A stretch of DNA of 64,000 bases from Favolaschia claudopus (lineage: Eukaryota > Basidiomycota > Agaricomycetes > Agaricales > Mycenaceae), in the NCBI GenBank assembly GCA_037176885.1, contig JAWWNJ010000236.1, positions 151,873 through 215,872 on the forward strand, in the 5' to 3' direction. Shown one piece after another: positions 34,084-45,800 of this stretch (position 1 is its first letter; every line of letters starts with the position of its first letter). Under the pieces are notes generated by a model, which did no database searches, had not been told where the DNA came from, and saw only the letters and a list, made by a program, of their open reading frames with translations. The translations under genes were made by a program, and so were the position numbers.

Positions 34084-34583
34084 AGGGTATCATAATGTAT
34101 TATAATCATAGAATAATCATATTTAATCGAATTTAATTGAATATTTTAGAATATGCTTTGAAATCTGTTGGAACTCGGATATCCAGTTTTCAGTCTCATT
34201 AAACATTGTTTGAGTGCAAAAAAAAAGGCATCAATAATGTCCCACGGTTGACAGCAAGTTCCAAACACTGCCAAACTGGGGTTGAATTTGAGTTACCGGG
34301 TGAGTTGGAGAGACCACACCATTGACCTATGGTCAGATAAGAGCTTCAGGTACTCAACAGACACTGTATACCCAAGAATCTGCCATTTTATTGGTCCCAC
34401 CCATCCTTAAGATTATGATTAAATACAGACCCCGTACCATATCATAATCATAATGTATTGTAATGCAACCGAGTGTATTCACAGACCTTAAGATTATGGG
34501 GCGAAGCATATTTAATCATAATTTTACGATTATAATTGATTATATTTTAATATACTCGTATTTATATCCAGCCTCAATGTCAG
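34084..34583. other. AT-rich spacer left of the transposase fragment
   Basis: This segment has repeated taatcata and attataat words and two related blocks (near 34090-34130 and 34435-34465), suggesting a degenerate AT-rich MITE or an element edge. It has no gene. Confidence 0.4.
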
Positions 34584-35019
34584 CATCCTTGAAGGATCCT
34601 TCACAACAGAAACATTCATCGATTTTATTGATGGGCTTCTCGACCAAATGAACCCATTTCCGGGCCCGAATTCGGTGATCGTCATGGACAATTGTCGCAT
34701 CCATAAATCGGAGGACGTACAAGAAATGATTGAAGCCCGGTATGTGCTCCAGTATCTTGTATGCTCTCCTTTCATTGACACTACGAGTTCTAGAGGCATG
34801 CGCTGTGAATATCTACCGCCTTACTCCCCCGACTACAACCCTATGGAGCCGGGATTCTCAAAGATGAAGGCGTATATTCGAAGGGAGGGTCAGCTGTATA
34901 GGGCAGCTACTGAATCTCTTGACGAAAAGGCTGCTGTTTTGACTCAGTTGCACAATGCGGTGTACTCTATCACTCCTGAGGATGCCGAAGGATGGTTTCG
35001 CCACTCTGGTTACTTCTAA
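34584..35019 (+). pseudogene. C-terminal fragment of a Tc1/mariner-like DDE transposase
   Basis: Two exons (34584-34739 and 34794-35019) joined by a short GT-AG intron encode TTETFIDFIDGLLDQMNPFP, SVIVMDNCRIHKSEDVQ, then EYLPPYSPDYNPMEPGFSKM. The aspartate of VMDNCRIH and the glutamate of NPMEPGFS fit the second D and the E/D of the DDE_3 catalytic triad. The first catalytic Asp and the DNA-binding N-terminus are missing. The fragment ends at an in-frame stop with a C-terminus (WFRHSGYF) typical of fungal copies. It is non-functional alone. It sits in the loop of the 2-kb inverted repeat. Confidence 0.8.
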
Positions 35020-35140
35020 CTTTGTATCGTATCAAGCATGATATGTATTTGGCATTTTACGAACAAGAAAAAGAATTACAGGATATTTGAGTGCAAAGCG
35101 TGTCAAAAAACAGTTGTGTCAAAGTGAGTCAGGAAGTTGT

Positions 35141-36869
35141 TCAGTCGCGTGCCGCCCATGCCTTTTTGCGCTCTCGATCAGCCTTCCGAATTTTCTTGCA
35201 GTCTCTCTTCGCATATCGGGCTAACAATTTTGCCGTACCCTCCTTCATGTCGACGCAGACGCGCTGTAATAGCCCCACCACAGCATCTCCTTCATCACCG
35301 AGCTGGTCGATCCGAACGTAGCCAGTTGCCTGCAGGGCATCGCCGAACCGATGGAAGCCGTGACCATCTTCATCATCAGCTGCAAGCTCCAACAGCCAAT
35401 CGCAAATTTTCGGGTACGAGACTGGGCTACCGTCGTCCTGAGAGTCAAGGCTGGGACCATGACGCAGCGGGGTGCGCGCTGCAGATTGTGCGGCATGAGG
35501 GGCTGCGGCTGCTTCTGGAGCCGGAGCTGGAGCGTGTGGGGGAGGGTATGGAGGATATCCGGGCATAGGCCCGTAATACTGCGGATACGGGTAGAATGGG
35601 GGAGGAGGATGATTCTGCTGTTTCACAGGTCGAGTGGGGGCTGCGGCCATCGAGCCATTGTTGAGGTTCAATGGAATCGAGTCGGGCGGCTTAGTTATTG
35701 ATGTGTGCGCGCCTGCGGACTGAAAGGAAAGTTACAACAAAGAAAACGTGAGCGAGAAACTGTAAACGTACCAAAAGTAGGCTCCAAAGGCTTAGCTGCT
35801 TGTCGGAAACAGCAACGTGTTCTCCATTACTCGCCACCAAGCAAAAACTATTCCCGTGCTTATTGCACTGATGCTCCTCTTTCAGCTCCCGCAGATACTC
35901 GGCACCGCTTTTCTTCTTCGACGCTCCTTCATCGTCTTCCCCATCGCTAGAATCATCTGCAATCTGGCGCAAAACTTTCAGCAAAGGTGACAAGCGAGGA
36001 ATAGAAGAGAACGTACTCTGTTCTTGTTCTGTGACTTGTGCTTGCTCTTGCCCTTGCTCTTCTCCTTGGAATCCTTGTTCTTCTCCCTGAGATCAACGAT
36101 TGTCACCTGGACCTTCTTCTGACGGCCTTTACCCTTCTTTCCTTCGCGCTCCCTGTTCTCCATGACGATGGCAAGAAAGAGCTCTTCAATATGCTTGGCT
36201 TCAGTGAGGCGGCGAGGTGGATTGGCCTTGGGCCAGAAACTCAGTTTATATCCAATATGGAGCTCGGCTTTAGGGACTTCCATTTTATCAGCGAGAGTTC
36301 GGCGAAGCTGGGACATAGTGATGGAGGACGAAATAGAAATTGTATAAGTGGCATTGTCGATGGGATAGATGAACTCGGCCTCGAATTCTGGTATGAGTTT
36401 CAGTCTGAAGACCTCTTGGATGGAATTGAATTTTGAGAACGTACGTTCATACTCTTCTTCTTCTTCTTCCTCCTCCTCCTGCTCCTGTTCGTGCTCAGAA
36501 TCTTCATATGTAGGGTCCTCTTGACCTTCACTGGCCGAGCGCCGACGTAGACCAAGTAAAGCTACCGCTGCTGCGTCGACAGCAGCTTGAGCATCAGGGT
36601 CGATAGGTGAAGAAGAGCGAGAGGGGAGAGAGTGATTTAGGACGGTGTCATTTCCAATTTCAGAGTCAGAATTATCGGAGCCAAGGGGATTGCTGCTGGT
36701 AGTAGGATTTGGTAGTGTTAGCTTGATTTTTTTCGGCAGTTTAGCTGTTTGCGGTGTGGGGCTCAGTGCGGGCTTCTGGTTTTTTCGGGGGGCGGCCAGG
36801 ACCTTTCTTTTTGGGAGGTTCTTCGGGGGCCTTGTCGCGTGCTTTTCTTTTGCGTTTGGTTTCAGCCAT
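35141..36869 (-). CDS. Unrecognised nuclear-type protein gene, complete copy in the right arm
   Basis: Exons on the minus strand are 36869-36017, 35963-35772 and 35719-35141. The start encodes a basic AT-hook-like N-terminus (MAETKRKRKARDK, then KKKGPGRPPKKPEA), followed by KLPKKIKLTLPNP, an acidic run (EQEQEEEEEEEEE), a folded region (EFEAEFIYPIDNATYTI and LRRTLADKMEVPKAELHIGY), a lysine-rich linker, NKHGNSFCLVASNGEHVAV, a proline/tyrosine-rich stretch and a helical C-terminus (ICDWLLELAADDEDGHGF). The exons sum to 1,624 nt, one base more than a multiple of three; the break lies in a run of C and A just after the AT-hook (about 36770-36790) and is present in both copies. Similar proteins with unknown role occur in Agaricomycetes. 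DNA binding is an inference from the AT-hook. Confidence 0.6.
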
Positions 36870-37270
36870 GGACGTAGAAAGAGAAAGAGTTGTGACGCGT
36901 TACTGACTGCGTCACTTATGATTCTTCGACGCGTCGCGGTCGCGTCAATCCGCGCCCGTTTTGTTTCAGACTTGGTAGGTGTGTAGCTAGTAGGTATATG
37001 AACAGTTCTTACCTTGAACTTTGTCTCAAAGCGCCCTGAATTCGCTGTGTAAATCTACGCGCCGAGCGGCTATTGGAGGATATTGAGATTTTTAGATACG
37101 CGTATTTCGCTATAATTTTGGTATGGCTGGATGCGCCTCTCGAAATGGTGAATTTTGGTTATGGTCTCAAAGGAATCCACCCAGACCTGAGGGAGAAATA
37201 AATCATATACTGTAGCGCCTCAAAATCTATCAAAATGCGGCTGTGCCAATATATTTGCAAACTGCAATAA
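35188..37270. repeat. Right arm of the 2,083-bp inverted repeat
   Basis: This is the reverse complement of 32001-34083. The encoded gene continues beyond the inner border (to 35141), so this arm is probably the source and the left arm the copy. Its outer border (37270) coincides with the proposed start of a mini-Helitron. Confidence 0.95.
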
Positions 37271-37434
37271 TCAATGAGAGCCAACTCAAAAGTTTAGCTA
37301 CAACCTATTAGCAGGAGGCTGCGAGGTCGACAACCAGCAGGCATATTGATTGTCAACGGCGCGAAACTTCCGTGCTCAGTTTCAATTCAAAGAAAAATGT
37401 GTATCCCGTAGCAAAGCACGGGCTCACTGCTAGT
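37271..37434 (+). mobile_element. Candidate mini-Helitron, 164 bp
   Basis: It starts TC (after A) and ends CTAG (before T), as Helitrons do. A hairpin formed by cccgtagc and gcacggg (37405-37422) lies about 8 bases before the terminal ctag. The same hairpin and end occur at 54091-54117. The 3' end is convincing; the 5' TC is weak evidence because it is only two bases. Confidence 0.5.
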
Positions 37435-37436
37435 CA

Positions 37437-38810
37437 TGTCGGAAAAATGCCGGATTGCTTCGAACGGCTTCTAACCAATTAGGACCTTCGAGAACCCTAG
37501 GATGGCTTAGAACCGCTGGCAGTGTGGCTTATAATCCACCCTAAGCTAGCTCGAAAGACCTTATAAGCCAAGCAGTGTCTTAAGGGGATTAGAGGTGTCA
37601 GGCCATCTAAACAAGTTAATGAAAATGGGAAAACATCGGTAGACGCTCGCCCCCGTGTAAATTCATGCATCGTGACATGAAAATTGGCCGCACAGAAAAC
37701 CGCAAAAACGTTTGAAGTCCAAATGCCGAGATGCCGAGTAATGACGTCAGCGCTCCACATCCGCAGCACACATATGCTGAACGCTGCTCGTCTCTCTTGT
37801 CTCCTCCCACCACCACCACGCCTCGACATCGTCGCCGTCAGTACCTCCCCTTCACCGCTCAACGGCCCGCATGCATCTCGTACCCGCCCGGCGCCGCTGC
37901 TGCCGCTGCCGGCCGTGCACACGACGTCAGCAACTCGAGTCCGTATGGCAAAGTTAGCGAGAACTTACGACGAAAGGTGCGTCGATCACAGAGCTTTTCA
38001 CCCTGTCCCTAATCCCTTCCTCACTAGGCTTGGTCGCCGCGTTGCAGTCAAGCTGCAGTCGACGTCTGACTGCCCCGAATCCGCCGTCATTACCCCAACG
38101 CAACTCCCCCAGAATCCCCCTTCTGCACCTCCATACATTCATAAATCGTGTAATGCTACCCTTTAGGTGAGCTGTCGACTTATCATATTCTGTTCACATT
38201 TTTGATCCACACGTCGTGCAGGCCATCGAATGTTCAGATTAATCCCTTAGCGTGGATCACACGACAACGACGATGCGCCGGTATGTTTATCTGTTTTCGC
38301 CTTCGCTTTCGCCCTCCTCATCTCTACTTTTGCCAGCGTCAACCGCCGCCGCAAGCCCACTCATTTCAAGTGGTCCCAGGCGGGGCTGTTTCAGTCCGGA
38401 TCTCAAGATCACTCGCCGCATGCTCGGTGTTCATCTCGTTGTGCTTCGCCCCCGCCGCGCTCGTCCGTGTGCCGTGGGAAGTAGCGCAGGTAGTTATACT
38501 GTACCACTGTACCACTATTTAGAATGAAATAAAACTGTGTTCATCCCTCTTCATGTGTGATGTAGTACTGTCATAAATACAGGATAACTACAGGATACCT
38601 ATTGTGCAAGCCAGTGGATCCTAGCGGCTTCCAAGGTGCTGGAAGGCTCTAATCGCGTAATGGATTAGAGTGGCTTAGAGGTCACCCGAGTGTCTTAGAG
38701 GCCATCATGAGGTTTTAACTGTACATTATAAGAGACCTCGAGGCTTGGGGCCTTCGAAGACCTTCTAACTACTTCCACGCCGCTATAAGCAATCCAGGAA
38801 TTTTCCGACA
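37437..38810. mobile_element. Element with TGTCGGAAAA inverted ends, about 1.37 kb
   Basis: The left end tgtcggaaaaatgccggatt (37437) and the right end (reverse complement TGTCGGAAAATTCCTGGATT, ending 38810) are inverted repeats with few mismatches. Both subterminal regions contain words such as ggcttataatccac and cttagaggcc. A related fragment lies at about 48441-48580. The interior (about 37740-38166) includes a plus-strand frame rich in Pro and Arg that shows no known motif. No target duplication or transposase was identified. Confidence 0.5.
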
Positions 38811-38990
38811 CATTGCAATTAAATAATTTCTAGGACGAGACGAGCCGACGAGCTAAGAATTGAGCGCCCCTAATCGTGCTTTGGATTAGCTTGATGCTCA
38901 CTGCATGGTATGTCTAATTCATGTTTTTAATGACCACTATCAACGATGTCACACAGGGCCTCAGCAACAAATTGTGTACGCTCGTAAGAC

Positions 38991-40322
38991 ATGGCTCTAT
39001 CTCGACAACAAGAACTTGATTTTGCAGCCGGTGGATGGCAGTTTGGATGTAATTTGACCGTCGACCATGTCTGCGACGCCTTTGTTACTCTCACTCTTCT
39101 GGACTACAATGATCGCAATGGGACATGCCTTTCAGTACCCCATATCGGTGACCAGCGCCACAGATTTACGGAGGCTATGAAAGCCCGGAATCGCGAGGTG
39201 ATTGCGGAGGGGCAAGACGAGGTTGACCATTGCTGTGATCTTTGTATGAGGAAGTGGAAACAGCCAGATGGAACGACGAAGAACATACAGGTTGTCCTCT
39301 GCAATGGTGTGGCGATGGGCTTCATTCGCTGCCAAGTTGCCCATTGTACAAACGAGCTCGATAACAATCGCCACCGGTTCTGCTCCGACCATCACCATCT
39401 CGATGCCATCTGCTCCATTGTTGGCTGCGAATCTCCAGCTGTCGAAGGAAAGAAGGCATGAGGAGACCCTCAGCATTCAAAGATGGAACGCCTTCATTAC
39501 GAGCGAGGACGCGCAGCATTCACCCTTAAAGAACGGCTACAAAAACATCGTCTCAATCATCCCAGCGCGCCTGTTGATGAAAACCGTGTTCTTGAGGAAG
39601 AAGACGACGGAGATGAATGGTACGAGGTCAAGTCCGGGTGCGTCGCACGCAGAATCCAGGGTCTATCGGCGTGGACGACACAGTTCCCTGTGAAGCATCA
39701 AAATCAGACACAGGCAATCGCAAATTCAAGGCCCTCTGGGGAAGATCACGCACTCATAACGAGCAGCTCCTTGTACGCCCGTGTGCTGTCATCGTTCAAC
39801 GTGCAACCTTTTACAATGCCAAGGCCATTTCTAATGTTCTTGTGAGTGTTGTCCAGCCGCTCTCAGCCATGTTCACTGACAAGGACGGTCTAGTTATTTG
39901 TTCAGAAGACCTTTTCCGTTCCTCGCGCCCACAAACCCGAGCACCTGATCTACGACACGAATTGTGACGCTAGACAGCAAGTTCTTGCGCACCCTGACCA
40001 GTAGGCTTGGTTCTTGGACATCGGGATGAGTGTTGACGTCTTCCATTTCCTCAATAAACACGAGGTCTGCCATACATTCTGTCAAGAGCACTGCAACCCA
40101 GCAAAATTCCCAGAGCTGGCGGGTGTCGACGGGAAAGCGTGGTTCTTCAACTCGTCTGCTGCAGAACAGGCGAATGTATGGTTTGGTGGGTATCACTCGA
40201 TGTGTTGGGAGATGGGACCAGTTAAGTTTAACTTCTTTCTTGACGAGATGATACGCTTGCGCAACCAAATCATTGTTGCGAAGCTGCTAGCTGAAGGACA
40301 TAACCCACGACCACGTACCTAG
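38991..40322 (+). pseudogene. KDZ-associated CxC6-like protein, fossil
   Basis: CxC6 cysteine-cluster proteins accompany KDZ (Kyakuja-Dileera-Zisupton) transposases in basidiomycetes. The frame reads DHCCDLCMRKWKQPDG, then VVLCNGVAMGFIRC, ANC-like NNRHRFCSDHHHLDAIC, SIVGCESPAVEGKKA, then a TGA (39459-39461) where relatives have Cys, and continues in the same frame with DPQHSKMERLHYERGRAAF. Later, RTHNEQLLVRPCAVIV and RATFYNAKAISNVL are followed by an intron (gtgagt, about 39844), then HLIYDTNCDARQQVLAHPDQ and a second stop (40002-40004), then AWFLDIGMSVDVFHFLNKHE to the end. At least two nonsense changes and one probable frame change between 39610 and 39700 make it non-functional. The catalytic KDZ domain is not present. 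Confidence 0.75.
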
Positions 40323-41090
40323 ACTGATATGTTTATTCATTCTGAGCAATACAATCGCTATACACTACAATACAAATCAAAGGAACAATAAAACGAAACG
40401 AATGTGGTGGTCGCCGAATGAAGAAAGGAAGAGAGAAAACGAGAAAAGTAAAGTAATATCTCACCGGGATTCGCGAACAGTAGCACGAAACACAGACCAT
40501 TTACCATCCGCTGTCCTCCCCGCAGCTATTGCGGCTTCACGCTGCGACACCGTCGAATGCTGATTCCAAAATGCGGCATTAGCGACTTTGCGATGCAGCC
40601 ACTGGATGGCTGATGGCTCCACAAACCTCTAAGTTCCGTTAGAGGAGTACTTAGCACCTGCTCCCCAACTCGGGGTGCAGATTTCATCCTGGATACCTTG
40701 TCGACACACCCATGTCGAGTTTTGGTCCATCAAAATACTCTGATGGGGAAATTGGTAACCATCCAATGGCTCCAATGGCTCTTCGCAAACCCTCTATTAT
40801 CGTTCCATATTCCCTGCACGTATTTGTATTGCCGACCGAATGCTCGTCGGAATCTTTCCTCACGGGGGATATGTTTATTGGCGGGGTCCGACATGAATGC
40901 AAACCGCAGGTTGGTGCGAGGTTGGTGGCACGGGGTTCGTGGAAAAGCCGGGTCGGGAGTGAACGGTACCCCTGACCCGATCATGGTGCCGTTGATAGCC
41001 GCTGTCTCCCAAAAAGGAGGTCGGTGTGTCGGCCCGGTTTCCGATAACTACCGTCTATCTCGCCCCCGCAATAACCACAGTCACTGTCGA
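40323..41090. other. No gene recognised
   Basis: This stretch contains several short frames on both strands with no motif. It precedes the SINE at 41103. Confidence 0.35.
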
Positions 41091-41102
41091 AGATCTCTTC
41101 TC

Positions 41103-41353
41103 TTTTTTTTTTTTTTTTTTTGGGATGTTTGTAGTAAGGGTACCCAGTCTGCAGAAGCATTCCAGGATCCTCCATCTGGTTGAGGGAATTTCACCCTACG
41201 ATGCCGGGGAATATGACCGTTTCCAATATTAGCCTGCCTGTAAATTCCGGTGGTTCTGTGGGATTCGAACCCACGGCCGTAAGGTGCACGGCAGCGATTA
41301 CGGCAGCCGGTCTTATCCGGCTAGGACTTATGGCATATCCACTTGAGCCACTG
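41103..41353 (-). mobile_element. tRNA-derived SINE with 12-bp target-site duplications
   Basis: Read on the minus strand, the unit begins CAGTGGCTCAAGTGG, a polymerase III A box, then GGTTCGAATCCC, a B box about 65 bases later, and ends in a run of 19 A (41121-41103). It is flanked by agatctcttctc at 41091-41102 and 41354-41365. The head resembles a tRNA with a long variable arm, but its 5' and 3' acceptor strands do not pair, so it is not a functional tRNA. The tail after the tRNA-like part is about 130 bp. All hallmarks of a retroposed SINE are present. Confidence 0.88.
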
Positions 41354-41578
41354 AGATCTCTTCTCGTCTCACCTCCTTGCTGTGATTCAAACGAGGTGCA
41401 CCCTCATCGCGATCTTTACTCCCTGGAATGTCTTTCACCTCAGTTAAGCTGCCTACGTATTCACAATATGCACGTGGGTACACTGACAATTGCGCACTGC
41501 CTTAATATAACTCGTTACGTCTTGTCTGTATTGTATAAATTCAACAACAATTGCTAATATCACAGATCACGAATAATA

Positions 41579-41752
41579 GAGACTTTGCGGAAGCCACCGG
41601 TGGCTATTTGTGGCTCTTCGTGTGCAATACTGTCTTGAGCCTCCCGCTCAAGTTAGCCACCCTGGCATCCCGGGCTAATCTACCCAGAGGCTGTCATCCG
41701 GTCTCGTGAAAAAATTGCCTCGGATAGCCACCGGTGGCTACCGCAAAGTCTC
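41579..41752. mobile_element. TA-flanked MITE, 174 bp
   Basis: The ends gagactttgcgg (41579) and ccgcaaagtctc (41752) are perfect inverted repeats, with further palindromic agccaccggtggct blocks just inside. TA flanks both ends (41577-41578 and 41753-41754). No coding capacity. Confidence 0.8.
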
Positions 41753-42085
41753 TAATATGAGACTCGGGTGCTGGTCCAAGCAGTCAAATATCCAAGATGA
41801 CCCACTGTACACTTCGGTACATACTTTGGTAACTTGTCTTCGGGGTTCTCCTACCCGGAGATCAAATATGGACTGATAACTCCGCCAAATGTAAGCTGTC
41901 CAGTCTGTGTTGCCATAAGATACACTGTCGCTTTTCCCGTCCTTTTTATGCGTCCATTGGGCCAGGGCGAGCCTGATCCAACGAGCGGCAGGGAGAAGGT
42001 ACAAAATACGGAGCAGCTCCACACCCCCACAACAATATAAAGCAAGTTCGAAAAAAAACAGTTTTTCATCACTTGCTAATCAGCT

Positions 42086-42685
42086 CTATTCACTGGAAAT
42101 ACAACTCCCCTCAGCATCTAAAATCTCATCCACCCAGTTTTTGAGCAGCTTCTCAGCGCGGGCGCAGAAATGAAACTCGCTGTTGCGAGGGACATCTTTA
42201 GCGTCGAGACGGGTGTGGATATGGTACTTACATAATTTTCCTGATTTTCGTGTACTGCCATATCGCTCATTGAGATTCATTCACATATTGCGGGTCACTG
42301 ACTGTGTTAAACCTAGTGATGCCCTGAGATTCTTCGATACTGGTGAATAGGGTGTCCATCTCAGGCATAAGCTGCGCAATCTGGAAGATGAAGAAACGAT
42401 GCCGACACACAGGAAGGCTTACTTTGAGTACCGGAAATTCGACGGGATTTTGATCAGATCATCGTGCGCGTTACATTTTGTGACACCAGCCAAATCCTCA
42501 GTTTCGATGGCAAAATATGGTATAAATTTCGAGGGCCCTTCACTCGCCTGATAGTATACACCAGAAAAAATGTAAAATCTTTTTATTTGTAATGTCCAGA
42601 ACAGATTTTCAATCAAGGTACCAATAACATCCCATCGTGTGGTGGTATCACCCAAATGACCAGGTTTGGGGCAAAAATCGACCAA
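42086..42685 (-). pseudogene. Unrecognised exon-like fragments
   Basis: Two minus-strand frames (42685-42419 and 42280-42086) have protein-like composition (SKFIPYFAIETEDLAGVTKC and GKLCKYHIHTRLDAKDVPRN) and could be exons of one gene. Upstream exons are not found and the family is not recognised. A palindromic sequence (42583-42708) interrupts the first frame. Confidence 0.3.
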
Positions 42686-42708
42686 TCTGTTCTGGACATT
42701 ACAAATAA
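42583..42708. repeat. 126-bp hairpin
   Basis: The 25 bases ttatttgtaatgtccagaac... at 42583-42607 are exactly reverse complementary to 42684-42708, with a 76-bp loop. This could be a very small MITE or a transcript hairpin. Flanking duplication is not clear. Confidence 0.6.
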
Positions 42709-42892
42709 ATCCACGGATACTCTACTATCAATTTGAGCCGATACTGGACTGATATGGGGCGTGTGGCAGCGTGGACTGTGACCGCTCGGATTGCAGTGAT
42801 CAAGGCTCTGAAAACACAACCAAACAAGCGCGACGCGACTTCATTCTTCATATTCCCGCGTGTCTCGACGTGCCTACGCGTCAGAACGCGTC

Positions 42893-45800
42893 ATGGATCG
42901 CATTTCCTTCATAATTCGATGGAAGGGACATAAGAGAAAGCGCTCTCGGGCCCAAGACGCGCAGCTGGCAGGCGCGCGCGCATCAGCAGCTTCTCTTCGC
43001 ACGGAATCCGACAGCACTCACGAGAAGGAAAATCAAGGTTCCTCGGAACTGGAAAGGGCACAAGAGCGCGGCAATAACTATCAGAGGAGCTTGTATAACG
43101 AAAAGAAGAGGCTTAAACGGGCACATACTGTCAACACGGATCAGGCTCCTTCTCGAGGAAAGCCGCGCCGAGAACCAAAAGCTGACAGAAGTCGGCCAGT
43201 TGACGGCAGAAGTACATAGCGAATTTAGATGCCGAATCGTCTAGCCTCCGCGACTCCCTCGCCTCGCAGAAATCATCGCGGAGCCATCTTTCCAAAAAAG
43301 TCCATACCCTCGCCGCAAAATGCCGTCGAATTCCAGACAGACTCGAGACGGCGGCTACTAAGGCGGCATCCAAGGCAAAGGAGGAGCTTACCCGCCTGTT
43401 TTCCTTCAACCTGAAGGAGAAGGGAGCTGTGCCGGACTAGACAAGAGACATGATAAATAATCTTGTGGCTCTTGATGGAGTGCGGCCGAACAAAGTTGTT
43501 GGTGTGTTAAAGAGGTTTGCAGAGAACCTGGGGATAGAGGTGGCTGGAGATGTCTCTGATCGTACGGTCCGGCGGATTGTGAAGGAAGGTGGTGTTGCGG
43601 CACAGCTACAATCTGTTGAAGCTGTCAGCACGTCGAAAGGTACGCGAGTCTTTGGATCCTCGGAAATTAAATTCAAGAGTGTTCTTCAGGTGTTACTCTT
43701 AGCGGTGACGGAACTACTCACAAGAATATCAATCTCGAATCGCATCGAGCCACTGTGATCAGCCAGGATAATCAAAAGCAGAATTTCTTCCTCGGTATTG
43801 GAATGGCAATCAATCACACCAGCGAGAAGCAGCTGGAGGGTTGGACCGAACTCATTGAGGCCGCCTACTTGATTTACCGCACTTCCGGGCGTTCTATGAC
43901 TGCAGACGATGCTAGAGATTTCTGGATCAAAGTAACGGGTTGGCATTCTGATCATGCCGAAGACCAGAAGAAGTTGTTTCGATTGGTTGCTGAGATGAAG
44001 GAACGGCTCGAGCGAGAACGCCGTGGGTAACGGGCAATCGCTCGCATGGTTCCTGCCGAATATGCAGAGGCTATCTTCCGCGTCACTCAAGATACAGTCG
44101 CCGCAGTGGGTGGTATTGCCGTGTGGGAGCAGTTGCCAGTCACGGAACGCAGTATTCTGCATATCAAAGCTCTGGCTGCCTTCATTCAGGACGTCGGTCA
44201 GCAGGAATTTGACCAGCTGTCGGACGAGGAGAAGCAGGAGATCGATCTCTTCATTTGGGGTGGATGCTGCATGCATAAGAGCTCAAATGTGTTCAAAGGA
44301 GCCGTCTTAGCAATGCAGCAATGGTGGGCAGATAACGGGGTGTTGGAGTTTATATAGCTCGCATCATCTGTACTTGATGGCCGTATGTAGCTCACGTGAT
44401 ATATACGTGCTTCTTCCCGGATTCTCCCCTCGCCGTCCTTCGCGCGCCTCTCCCGCTCTTTTCCTTGTTCGAGCCGACTCGGCTATTTTTTGCGCTCAAC
44501 AACGGGCTCCCCCGGACCTGTGAAGCTCTACAACCGCGACAACTCTGCCACTGTTTCCCTTGCACCAGGAACTGCTGCCGCCACCCGTGCCGAAGATCGA
44601 ACAGCTGGAGGTGCCGTCAAAGTCGCTAGTCTCGCTGGCGCTATTTTCCGTCACAAAGACCGTAAGCGCGGGCAGCAGGACACCCTCCGCTATTTTTGGG
44701 ACCAGGAAACCGGCTTGAATATCTGCTTCCCGGACACCAGCAATACCCGCTTTTAATCCCACGCAGCCGCTTGCGAGATCATCGTCGTCTATATGGAACT
44801 CCTCCTTCAGTTTCTGGTTTACGTCCGAGAGAACAAGGGAACTCGTACCTTGAACCATATGGAACTCAACGTTGAGTGGGGGCTTCAGTGCTGGTACACA
44901 CGCCATGAGTTTGTGGTTATTGCTCTCCTTCACCAAAACATCGACGTACCTTACATGCTCGAGATCCGGGGTCCGATGCGTGCGGAAAAGAACCTGCTCA
45001 AACTCGGAGGGCTTCACAAAAAAGTCAAGGCGCACCTCGAGAAGATTGTCGCGGATCCCAAGCCGGTTACGGGGCAGGAGATGTCATTCGAGACGGCGAG
45101 CCTTAATGGACAGCGCTGGGACAAGCCTGAGGTTATCTACGCATCATTGCGGCGGATTTCAGAATGGGGCCTTGAACACTCGTCGTTCGATACTGCACGG
45201 GGGCACTGGAAACCTGGCCCCGCTTCAGTACTGAATGGGCAGATGACGGCCCCATCTCACGACTCACTCCCGAGCAAATGGAACAAGCCTGGCTCGAGGT
45301 CACGAATGACGGCAACGAGGGCGAGTTTGGGATAGTGCGGCAACGCTCTAAAGCTGCCCCCAACATGTCTCTTGCTTACCACAATGCCCTACGAATGTAT
45401 AAAGCCAACGACACTTCACACTTTGCTGAAAATCTCTCCGCAACCCAGCGCCAGGTGATTCGCGCAGAAACCCGCCGAATCGATGCTTCCGGAGCCAGCC
45501 GGGAGAAGAAGCATGCCCAGATCACTTACATGAAGCAAGTGAAGGACAGGAACTTCGCGCGAGACCAGGAGCGTCAAGCACGGGCTGCCAAAATTCAAGA
45601 GGCCATCACTAACACAATTGCGATCGAGTCCGCCGAAGCCCTTGAAACTGCGATGCTGATTCCTCCCAGAGGCGCCGGATATCTCTCAGTAGCAGCCCTA
45701 GACATGCAGCTTGACTGGCATATTGCTAATCCAGTCCAAGATCCCGCATCTGAGGAATCATCTGCTTCGGGGATTCCAAAGGCAAAGTCGGGGCCGAAGG

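Noticed and set aside
34584..35019. Functional transposase in the loop of the inverted repeat
   Set aside because: The first catalytic Asp and the DNA-binding domain are missing; only the C-terminal part remains.
41255..41350. Possible tRNA gene on the minus strand (good B box and A box)
   Set aside because: The acceptor strands do not pair, a poly-A tail follows, and 12-bp target duplications flank the unit; it is a SINE.
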